9,295 nucleotides of DNA. Origin: Candidatus Nomurabacteria bacterium GW2011_GWF2_43_8 (lineage in GTDB: Bacteria > Patescibacteriota > Minisyncoccia > Phycocordibacterales > UBA9973). The notes beneath the pieces were generated by a model. It saw nothing but the letters and a program-made list of their open reading frames with translations, did not search any database and was not told the origin of the DNA. The stretch spans positions 1 through 9,295 of the forward strand of contig LCGX01000036.1 in NCBI GenBank assembly GCA_001000035.1, given 5' to 3'. Both the position numbers and the translations under genes were made by a program. Below, in pieces: positions 1-4,604 of this stretch (the first letter of the stretch is position 1; every line of letters begins with the position of its first letter).

Positions 1-1239
1 TCCAAAAGAAAATCCTCCTTCTGGCGGAACCCCATACTTGAAAGCCTCGAGAAACATTTTTACTTTATTGGGATCCATATTCCAAAGTTTTACGTGTTCA
101 TTCAATTGATCGTAACTATTTATTCTTCGTCCACCTGAAAGCCATTCCACCCCGCGACAAATTAAATCCATTCCTTCATTGTAATCAGGTTCATCTGGGT
201 TTGGATAAACATAAAACGGTTTTTTGCGGGTGGGATATCCATAAATAAATACAAAATCGGAGCCGGTCTCTTTCTTTACGATTTCACAAATTTCTCTTTC
301 ATCTTGCGGATTTGTGTCTTTTTCTCCTCGAACATCTCGTTTATAAACTTCAAAAATTTTCTGTTGGACTTCTCTCAAAGAATAAGTAGGGGTTTTTTCT
401 ATCATCACAGGAAGCGTAACATTCAATAATTTTAAGTGTTCAGCATTCTTGGTTTCTACTTGTCTCAAAATATATCTAAAAGTTTCTTCAGCCATATCTC
501 GAACATCTGTCCATGAATCAATAAAACCCATTTCCGCATCCAAACAAACTACTTCTGTCAAATGCCTGGTTGTTGAAGATGGCTCCGCGCGAAAAACTTT
601 ATTTACAGTAAAACATCTTTCAAACGCCGACATTACGATTTGTTTATAAAGCTGAGGAGACTGAGTCAAATAAGCTTTCTTGTCAAAATAATTGACTTGA
701 AAAACTTCCGCTCCTCCCTCGGCAGTCGCAGGGGTAATAACTGGCGCTTGAAATTCAAAAAACATATTCTTTTTCATGAATTCACGGAAGGAATCTATAA
801 CTGTTTCCTGTACCTTAAAAATAGCTTGAATTTTAGCCTGTCTCAAAACTAAAGATCTGTTGTCTAATTCTGTTGTTAAATCAAGATTATATCCCTCAAG
901 AGACATGTCAAACGGCAATGTTGCTGCTTGAGACAAAAATTCAATATTTAGCACTTCAATTTCTATGTCACCATTAAGTACTTCTTTGTTTATATTTTTG
1001 TCAGGGCGTTTTTTTACAATACCATAAACTTTTAGAACCCATTCAGGTCGCATTTCTTTTGCAGAATCCATTCCTTCACCCAAACTCTGTAAGGTTACAC
1101 ATTGCACCTTACCGGTCATATCACGCATATCAAAAAAGACCATTTTCCCCTGATCGCGCCGGACGTCCACCCATCCGGCGATGATGACTTCCTTGCCAAC
1201 GTGGTCTTTCAAATCTTTGATGTAAATCCTGTTTTTCAT
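1..1239 (-). CDS. aspS: Aspartyl-tRNA synthetase, archaeal/eukaryotic type (3' end outside window)
   Basis: Class II synthetase that charges tRNA with aspartate in the cytoplasm. 413 codons are present and the frame is open to the window edge. Residues 1 to about 100 form an OB-fold anticodon-binding domain (GWVDVRRDQGKMVFFDMRD). The catalytic domain shows EGGAEVFQVNYF, the flipping-loop QSPQLYKQ (193-200), motif 2 FRAE (216-219) followed by RHLTEV, and SGGRRI near 368-373. It stops inside motif 3 at GGFSFG (408-413), just before the expected xERL arginine. The order and the absence of a bacterial GAD insertion match the short archaeal/eukaryotic AspRS rather than the ~590-aa bacterial enzyme. 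Whether it also charges tRNA-Asn cannot be decided here. The ATG start lies 8 nt after an extended -10 box with no Shine-Dalgarno. AsnRS was considered, but the EGGAEVFQVNYF and RGVEWLSGGRRI segments favour AspRS. Confidence 0.93.
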   Translation of the reverse strand, partial: MKNRIYIKDLKDHVGKEVIIAGWVDVRRDQGKMVFFDMRDMTGKVQCVTLQSLGEGMDSAKEMRPEWVLKVYGIVKKRPDKNINKEVLNGDIEIEVLNIEFLSQAATLPFDMSLEGYNLDLTTELDNRSLVLRQAKIQAIFKVQETVIDSFREFMKKNMFFEFQAPVITPATAEGGAEVFQVNYFDKKAYLTQSPQLYKQIVMSAFERCFTVNKVFRAEPSSTTRHLTEVVCLDAEMGFIDSWTDVRDMAEETFRYILRQVETKNAEHLKLLNVTLPVMIEKTPTYSLREVQQKIFEVYKRDVRGEKDTNPQDEREICEIVKKETGSDFVFIYGYPTRKKPFYVYPNPDEPDYNEGMDLICRGVEWLSGGRRINSYDQLNEHVKLWNMDPNKVKMFLEAFKYGVPPEGGFSFG

Positions 1240-1247
1240 ACTAAAAT

Positions 1248-1256
1248 ATTCTAGCA
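1248..1256 (-). promoter_or_regulatory. Extended -10 promoter of aspS
   Basis: On the minus strand this reads TGCTAGAAT, a TGn plus TAnAAT extended -10. It begins directly after the prs stop codon (1257-1259), and only 8 nt separate it from the aspS ATG. A start site 7 nt past the hexamer would leave a 5' leader of about 2 nt, so the mRNA should be essentially leaderless. The same nine bases precede prs. Confidence 0.6.
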
Positions 1257-2276
1257 TTAATTCCCGTTGTGCCAAAGCTCGGATACTGACTTGCCGTTGT
1301 GCAGGTTGTCTATTATTTTCGCTATCAGCTTGGCGGTGGAAATTATTTCCAGTTTCTTGATTTTTTTCTTTTTTTCTTCGGAAAGGCAGGAATCGGTGAA
1401 CCAGATTCCGGAAAATGGGGCGCTGTTCAGGTTCTCAACCACGTCTCCGGAGAGCACGGCGTGCGTCGCGGTAAAATAAACATCCCGCGCGCCGTTTTCT
1501 TTCAGGGTTTTCAGACATTTTAACGCAGTGCCGCAGGTATCTGCTATGTCGTCCGGCATTATGCAATTATATCCTCTGACGTCGCCGATAATTTCCATCA
1601 CTTCATTATGATTCGCCCTTTTGGGGTCACGGAATTTATTGATGATGACGATATTTTCCGGAATGCCGAGATGCTGCGCCAGCTTCCGGCACGACGGCGC
1701 CGCTCCCAGGTCCGGCGCGACGATTTTAAATTTTTCCAAATCAAATTTTTTGGAACGGATGTGCTTTATCAGAAGTTCGTTGGTGTTCACATCCACCATC
1801 GGGATAGTGAGCGGGTGCGCGTTGTAACTGCTCGGATTGTGCAGATGCAAAACTACCACGCGGTGCGCCCCCACCATCTGCAACCGCATAGGAACTTTCT
1901 GGGAAAGAACCGGCTCGCGGTGATTGGACGGCTTATCCTGCCTGGCATACGGAAGGGACGGCATGACGACGGTGATGCGGGATGGCTCTCCCTGCTTTAG
2001 GGCAAAAACCAGCGATTCGCATTCGTCCAAATCATAGGCAAGAATTTCCTTGTCGCCGAAACGTGGCTGGAAGATGACATAGACGTCCCTGTCCCGGACC
2101 GATTCGGTGTGGTGGACCAAAAAAGAGCCATCCTTGAATACTTTGCAGGAACAGGGCGCAAGCTTGTTTTTTAAAAATTTAGCGACCTTAAGGGGCAGAG
2201 CTTCATCGGTTCTGCTCGGACTGCCATATAATTTGAGGGGGTAAGGATTTAAATTGATGTGATCGGAACCCGGCAT
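1257..2276 (-). CDS. prs: Ribose-phosphate pyrophosphokinase (PRPP synthetase), divergent
   Basis: Makes PRPP from ribose 5-phosphate and ATP, feeding purine, pyrimidine, NAD and His/Trp synthesis. 339 aa, slightly longer than the usual ~315. Landmarks in family order: YARQDK (110-115) of the ATP site; GAHRVVVLHLHNP (136-148), matching the conserved LDLH region; IVAPDLGAAPSCR (185-197), in place of the usual VSPDxGGxxRAR; a catalytic flexible loop around K214 and R216; PRPP-binding loop PDDIADTCGT (241-250); and a TATHAVLSG segment (269-277). The fold and key acidic and lysine positions are kept, but several normally fixed residues differ, so I call it a divergent family member. The ATG start is supported by an extended -10 nine nt upstream; there is no Shine-Dalgarno. 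The stop codon touches the aspS promoter. A non-catalytic PRPP-synthetase-associated protein is a less likely alternative. Confidence 0.88.
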   Translation of the reverse strand: MPGSDHINLNPYPLKLYGSPSRTDEALPLKVAKFLKNKLAPCSCKVFKDGSFLVHHTESVRDRDVYVIFQPRFGDKEILAYDLDECESLVFALKQGEPSRITVVMPSLPYARQDKPSNHREPVLSQKVPMRLQMVGAHRVVVLHLHNPSSYNAHPLTIPMVDVNTNELLIKHIRSKKFDLEKFKIVAPDLGAAPSCRKLAQHLGIPENIVIINKFRDPKRANHNEVMEIIGDVRGYNCIMPDDIADTCGTALKCLKTLKENGARDVYFTATHAVLSGDVVENLNSAPFSGIWFTDSCLSEEKKKKIKKLEIISTAKLIAKIIDNLHNGKSVSELWHNGN

Positions 2277-2285
2277 AGTAGAAGT

Positions 2286-2313
2286 ATTCTAGCATAAAAA
2301 TACAAATTCTCAA
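2286..2313 (-). promoter_or_regulatory. Promoter of prs
   Basis: Minus strand: TTGAGA (2313-2308), a 16-bp spacer, then TAGAAT (2291-2286) preceded by TGC, giving the extended -10 TGCTAGAAT. Nine nt separate the hexamer from the ATG, so the predicted leader is about 3 nt. The -35 lies inside the T-rich tail of the upstream terminator (2305-2356). Confidence 0.6.
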
Positions 2314-2356
2314 ATAAAAAAGAAATGGCGGCCGTCCCTAGGGGGGGACGGCCGCC
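2305..2356 (-). terminator. Strong intrinsic terminator of small-protein cassette 1
   Basis: Perfect 12-bp stem (2327-2338 with 2345-2356; arms GGCGGCCGTCCC and GGGACGGCCGCC) and a 6-nt loop. On the minus strand it is followed by ATTTCTTTTTTATTT. It ends transcription from the small gene at 2438-2785 and shields prs. Confidence 0.85.
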
Positions 2357-2385
2357 GATGCAACACGGTGGGCCAAGTCGCGCTT

Positions 2386-2413
2386 CCTCCGCGCGCGTCA
2401 TTACGCGCGGAGG
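2386..2413 (-). other. GC-rich hairpin downstream of the 115-aa gene
   Basis: Perfect 10-bp inverted repeat (arms CCTCCGCGCG at 2386-2395 and CGCGCGGAGG at 2404-2413) with an 8-nt loop, between the small gene's stop and the terminator. No T-tract follows, so it is more likely a 3'-UTR structure than a terminator. A GGGGCCCC palindrome overlaps it at 2412-2419. Confidence 0.6.
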
Positions 2414-2437
2414 GGCCCCGCTAGTACTCGTACATGG

Positions 2438-2785
2438 TCATCCTCCTTTTGTGTACCATTTACTCCGAAGGCAAGAACGGAGTGGCATTGGAACACGTTC
2501 TACCGCCTCCATCAATGCCCCACGAATCTCTTCGGGATCTTCGCCGGACTGAACAGCGGCTTCAGCTGCAACATTAACCACATGAACAGAGGCGAGGAAT
2601 GCCCGCCAAGTGGCGGAGAGAGCGTCCGCCGCCAGTTCACTCGTGCTAATTGCGACACCAAGTGTATACCGCACTGCACCAGGTCGAGATGATTTCTCTG
2701 GAACTGTTTTTGTTTCGTCGGGAACCACCACATAGTGTGCCCCCGGGTTTCCGAAGTTCGCCCACTGAACCTTCTTCTCATCCAC
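2438..2785 (-). CDS. Small protein of unknown function, 115 aa (cassette 1)
   Basis: I do not recognise this protein. The GTG start was chosen because AAAGGAG (2798-2792) lies 6 nt upstream, one of only two convincing Shine-Dalgarno gene starts in the window. The product is soluble-looking, with no signal peptide or membrane span. The N-terminal ~45 residues are mixed, and residues 47-98 are Ala/Glu-rich and probably helical (SELAADALSATWRAFLAS, then AAEAAVQSGEDPEEI). The C-terminus is basic (RSCLRSKWYTKGG). The gene is visibly richer in GC than its neighbours. It sits in a cassette with its own promoter, a structured leader, a 5' stem-loop and a strong 3' terminator. The second cassette upstream has the same leader but an unrelated protein. 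The protein is probably real because of the ribosome site and terminator; its function is unknown. Confidence 0.65.
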   Translation of the reverse strand: MDEKKVQWANFGNPGAHYVVVPDETKTVPEKSSRPGAVRYTLGVAISTSELAADALSATWRAFLASVHVVNVAAEAAVQSGEDPEEIRGALMEAVERVPMPLRSCLRSKWYTKGG

Positions 2786-2791
2786 AACTTT

Positions 2792-2823
2792 CTCCTTTCG
2801 TATTCTTTCCGGACCCTGCCGGA
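2792..2823 (-). promoter_or_regulatory. Stem-loop plus Shine-Dalgarno of cassette 1
   Basis: Minus strand: stem-loop TCCGG-(CAGGGT)-CCGGA at 2823-2808, then AAAGGAG at 2798-2792, 6 nt before the GTG. The second cassette has the same arrangement (3342-3312) with the stem sequence kept and the loop changed, so the hairpin next to the ribosome site appears to be selected. Confidence 0.6.
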
Positions 2824-2871
2824 TCAGTCCTCCGGAGAACCTGCGGAGACCAGTACTAGCTTATTCTGTTA

Positions 2872-2903
2872 TCAAAAAACAAAACAGCCCCTTTAGAGGG
2901 CTG
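2872..2903 (-). terminator. Intrinsic terminator/attenuator hairpin in leader copy 1
   Basis: Minus strand: CAGCCC...GGGCTG (2903-2885) with a 7-nt loop, followed directly by TTTTGTTTTTTGAT. A classic stem plus U-tract, placed about 90 nt before the small gene's start, so most transcripts should stop here unless the hairpin is prevented. Confidence 0.7.
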
Positions 2904-2960
2904 GTGTTTGAGTTGTAAGTTTGGTTTGGAGTTTTTTACAGCGCAAATATCAGACCTCTA
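2883..2960. repeat. Direct repeat copy 1 (leader core)
   Basis: 78 bases that recur at 3371-3449. The only differences are two homopolymer length changes: three versus five T in the terminator loop, and six versus five T near 2932. Both copies lie in the same orientation, 488-489 bp apart. Repeat identity stops sharply at 2960. Confidence 0.9.
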
Positions 2961-3024
2961 GTAAAGAAGTAAAAGGGCTGAAAAAGAAATAATTGTTCGC
3001 GCTGATATTTTTCATTGTCTATTT

Positions 3025-3052
3025 ATTATAATTATAAATTTTTTAAATGCAA
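3025..3052 (-). promoter_or_regulatory. Promoter of cassette 1
   Basis: Minus strand: TTGCAT (3052-3047), 16-bp spacer, TATAAT (3030-3025). A second TATAAT overlaps upstream (3036-3031). There is no TGn extension, unlike the housekeeping promoters. Predicted start near 3018, about 230 nt before the GTG codon. Confidence 0.6.
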
Positions 3053-3057
3053 ATTTT

Positions 3058-3097
3058 TAAAAGAGGTGGAGGCCGGCCCGCGACGTCGCAGGCCGGC
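3058..3097 (-). terminator. Terminator of small-protein cassette 2
   Basis: Almost perfect 26-nt palindrome at 3072-3097: GCCGGCC, a T-G wobble, then GCGAC/GTCGC, closing on GGCCGGC. On the minus strand it is followed by CTCCACCTCTTTTAAAAATTT. The T-tract is modest but the stem is very strong. It lies 18 nt after the stop of the 63-aa gene. Confidence 0.7.
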
Positions 3098-3114
3098 ACT
3101 CGCACGATCGATGG

Positions 3115-3306
3115 TTACCCCCAGCTCCAAGGATCATCATCCTCCAGCTGGGGAACCTTTGATTTCTCCTCTACCGATGGAGGGGGGGCCGAAGGCGTCG
3201 TCTCAACTGACGAGGAGACGATTTCCGGCTGGTTTCCTGGTTGGCCAGAAGATGGAGACGGAAAAGAAAAATACATACTTCTTACTTCCTTCTTCAGCCT
3301 TGCCAC
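3115..3306 (-). CDS. Small acidic Pro/Ser-rich protein, 63 aa (cassette 2)
   Basis: I do not recognise this protein. The start is the GTG at 3306-3304, 5 nt after AAGGAGG (3318-3312). A longer open frame extends upstream to 3435, but it would run backwards through the conserved leader repeat and its hairpin, so I reject that extension. The N-terminus is basic (MARLKKEVRS). The middle is low-complexity, rich in Ser, Pro, Gly and Thr (FSFPSPSSGQPG, TTPSAPPPS). The C-terminus is acidic with two tryptophans (LEDDDPWSWG). It looks intrinsically disordered, with no signal peptide or membrane span. It shares no visible similarity with the 115-aa protein of cassette 1 despite the same leader, stem-loop, GTG start and terminator design. 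Coding status rests on the ribosome site and context. Confidence 0.55.
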   Translation of the reverse strand: MARLKKEVRSMYFSFPSPSSGQPGNQPEIVSSSVETTPSAPPPSVEEKSKVPQLEDDDPWSWG

Positions 3307-3311
3307 TTTTT

Positions 3312-3342
3312 CCTCCTTCTTGTTTTTCCGGATTTCGCCGGA
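3312..3342 (-). promoter_or_regulatory. Stem-loop plus Shine-Dalgarno of cassette 2
   Basis: Minus strand: TCCGG-(CGAAAT)-CCGGA at 3342-3327, then AAGGAGG at 3318-3312, 5 nt before GTG. It is the counterpart of 2823-2792. The stems are identical and five of the six loop bases differ. Confidence 0.6.
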
Positions 3343-3359
3343 TCGGCAGGGTTTATTCC

Positions 3360-3393
3360 CCAAAGAACGAAACAGCCCCTTTTTAGAGGGCTG
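3360..3393 (-). terminator. Terminator/attenuator hairpin in leader copy 2, weak T-tract
   Basis: Minus strand: CAGCCC...GGGCTG (3393-3373) with a longer loop than copy 1. It is followed by TTTCGTTCTTTGG, a U-tract interrupted by C and G. The hairpin is kept but the tract is poorer, so read-through into the 63-aa gene should be higher than in cassette 1. Confidence 0.5.
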
Positions 3394-3504
3394 GTGTTTG
3401 AGTTGTAAGTTTGGTTTGGAGTTTTTACAGCGCAAATATCAGACCTCTAAATGAGAGGTAATGATAAAGCGGACAATAAGATTTGCCTGTAAAATTTTGT
3501 TCAC
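3361..3504 (-). ncRNA. Structured leader or small RNA, copy 2
   Basis: Predicted ~144-nt RNA from about 3504. The 5' part ACAGGCAAAT (3490-3481) can pair with ATTTGC-G-CTGT (3437-3427), leaving one bulge. A hairpin CCTCT/AGAGG (3458-3454 with 3448-3444) precedes the shared core, which then runs through the A/C-rich stretch to the terminator hairpin. The 5' half differs in sequence from copy 1 but offers equivalent pairings with the same conserved core, as expected for a structured RNA. Confidence 0.55.
3371..3449. repeat. Direct repeat copy 2 (leader core)
   Basis: 79 bases matching 2883-2960 apart from two T-run length differences. It marks the second cassette. Unlike a CRISPR repeat, there are only two copies and the intervening DNA carries a promoter, gene and terminator. 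Confidence 0.9.
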
Positions 3505-3510
3505 GTTATT

Positions 3511-3538
3511 ATTATAAAAAATAATTTGCAAATGACAA
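3511..3538 (-). promoter_or_regulatory. Promoter of cassette 2
   Basis: Minus strand: TTGTCA (3538-3533), 16-bp spacer, TATAAT (3516-3511). It has the same spacing as the cassette 1 promoter and likewise no TG extension. Predicted start G at 3504. It lies just after the trpS stop. Confidence 0.65.
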
Positions 3539-3560
3539 TACACCAGGGTGTGGAAAACTT

Positions 3561-4517
3561 TTAGTAAACTTTTACCCCGATTTTTTCCCGCACTTCTTCC
3601 ATTTTCGCTTCCGCGACTTTTTTGGCTCTTTTCCCACCGGCTTGAAGAATCGCCAGCGCCCCCGGAATATCTTTTTCCAGTTCTTTTCTTCTTTTCCTCA
3701 ACGGAGCGATAAATTTTTCCAAATCTTCCAGCAGCATTTCTTTCAGTTCTTTGTATTTGCCAGCTTTCTCTTCATAAATTTTTTTCAATTCGCTTTCAGG
3801 ACGCACGAGCTTATGTATGGCATAAACATTCTTCGGCACTCCCCCGCTCGAGTCAGTGATTATGCTCATCACGCATTTTTTTATCTCGTCGTACTCGGCA
3901 AAAAGCGGGATGTGGTTCCCGTAGCTCTTGGACATTTTTTTTCCATCCGTGCCGGGCACGACTGCCACATCCTCTAAAATCATTGGCTCCGGCAGTTTGA
4001 AGGTCTCCCCGAAAGTACTGTTAAACTTTATGGCTGTATCACGGGCAAATTCCAGATGCTGTTTTTGGTCCTGCCCAATCGGCACTACATCCGGACTGTA
4101 AAGTAAAATATCCGCCGCCATGAGCATGGGGTAATTAAAATCCCCCATACTAAATTCGTCTTCCTTTCCTTTTGCCACCGCGTCTTTATACGCGTGCGCT
4201 CTCTTCAAATAGGGTACGGACATCAGAGTATCAAAAATGCAAGATAACTCAGGATGCTCGCTTATATCTGATTGCTTGAAAATAGTGATTTTCTCGGGAT
4301 CGAGACCTATTGCTAGATAATCAAGAAGCACCCCTAAAATGTTTTTCTTCAGCTCATCTCGATTCTTGATAAAATTCAGCGCGTGATAATCCGCGATGAA
4401 AATATACCCTTCATGTTCCTTTTGCAAATCCATAAATTGTTTCATCGCGCCGAAATAATTGCCGATATGCGGCGCGCCAGTCGGTTTTACCCCTGATAAC
4501 ATTATCTTTTTTGGCAT
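3561..4517 (-). CDS. trpS: Tryptophanyl-tRNA synthetase
   Basis: Class I synthetase that attaches tryptophan to tRNA-Trp. 318 aa, close to the usual ~330. The Rossmann-fold signature is GAPHIGNYFGAM with PHIGN at 16-20, and KMSKS is intact at 194-198 (TDGKKMSKSYGN). NYPMLMAADILLY (128-140) and VPIGQDQKQHLEFARD (145-160) mark TrpRS rather than TyrRS. The C-terminal part is a Lys/Glu-rich helical anticodon-binding region ending at GVKVY. The ATG is preceded by an extended -10 six nt away, so the message is predicted to be leaderless, and there is no Shine-Dalgarno. It is divergent from dnaB, with 87 bp between the start codons. No convincing terminator follows the stop: cassette 2's promoter begins within 25 bp, so read-through into the cassettes is possible. 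Confidence 0.95.
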   Translation of the reverse strand: MPKKIMLSGVKPTGAPHIGNYFGAMKQFMDLQKEHEGYIFIADYHALNFIKNRDELKKNILGVLLDYLAIGLDPEKITIFKQSDISEHPELSCIFDTLMSVPYLKRAHAYKDAVAKGKEDEFSMGDFNYPMLMAADILLYSPDVVPIGQDQKQHLEFARDTAIKFNSTFGETFKLPEPMILEDVAVVPGTDGKKMSKSYGNHIPLFAEYDEIKKCVMSIITDSSGGVPKNVYAIHKLVRPESELKKIYEEKAGKYKELKEMLLEDLEKFIAPLRKRRKELEKDIPGALAILQAGGKRAKKVAEAKMEEVREKIGVKVY

Positions 4518-4523
4518 ATAAAT

Positions 4524-4553
4524 ATATTAACACTTTAATAACAAACTTACCAA
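4524..4553 (-). promoter_or_regulatory. Promoter of trpS (leaderless)
   Basis: Minus strand: TTGGTA (4553-4548), 18-bp spacer, TAATAT (4529-4524) preceded by TGT (extended -10 TGTTAATAT). Six nt separate it from the ATG, placing the expected start on the A of the start codon. Confidence 0.6.
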
Positions 4554-4562
4554 CTTCTTTAC

Positions 4563-4590
4563 TTGGACAATTTTGTTCTTGTGCTAGAAT
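4563..4590 (+). promoter_or_regulatory. Promoter of dnaB
   Basis: TTGGAC (4563-4568), 16-bp spacer, TAGAAT (4585-4590) preceded by TGC. The expected start is near 4597, giving a leader of about 8 nt before the ATG at 4605. This is the longest leader among the housekeeping genes here. Confidence 0.65.
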
Positions 4591-4604
4591 GGCCTCATAA
4601 TAAA

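Larger units (their letters stand above)
2872..3018 (-). ncRNA. Structured leader or small RNA, copy 1
   Basis: Predicted transcript from about 3018 to the T-tract near 2872, ~147 nt. Its 3' two thirds (2960-2883) is nearly identical to copy 2, while the 5' part differs in sequence but can form analogous stems. These are CAGCGC (3004-2999) with GCGCTG (2944-2939), and a hairpin CCTTT/AGAGG (2976-2972 with 2959-2955). An A/C-rich single-stranded stretch follows, then a terminator hairpin. It is either an independent sRNA or a conditional attenuator ahead of the 115-aa gene. I do not recognise a known riboswitch or RNA family. Confidence 0.55.

Noticed and set aside
1608..2000. Plus-strand 130-codon frame inside prs
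   Set aside because: It is antisense to a clear PRPP synthetase gene and rich in Arg/His/Asp, typical of a shadow frame.
2512..2787. Alternative 91-codon frame overlapping the 115-aa gene
   Set aside because: Its TTG start is 2 nt from the chosen GTG and shares the Shine-Dalgarno at poorer spacing. It stops mid-gene, while the 115-aa frame runs to the terminator region.
3307..3435. N-terminal extension of the 63-aa protein to 3435
   Set aside because: It would translate the conserved leader repeat and terminator hairpin and lacks a ribosome site. The GTG at 3306 has an ideal Shine-Dalgarno.
2883..3449. CRISPR array or insertion-sequence ends
   Set aside because: There are only two ~78-bp repeats, in direct orientation, nearly 490 bp apart, with no spacers of even length, no cas genes, no transposase and no terminal inverted repeats.
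3015..3454. Plus-strand open frames of 123 and 135 codons across cassette 2
   Set aside because: They run antisense to the small gene and through the leader repeat and GC-rich hairpins, have no ribosome site or promoter, and look like GC-rich shadow translation.
3539..3560. Possible trpS terminator (ACAC-CCTG-GTGT on the minus strand)
   Set aside because: Only a 4-bp stem with no T-tract. It is too weak to call.
4563..4604. TTG start for dnaB giving 14 extra residues
   Set aside because: That TTG is the -35 hexamer of the dnaB promoter, upstream of the predicted transcription start. The ATG at 4605 fits the family N-terminus.
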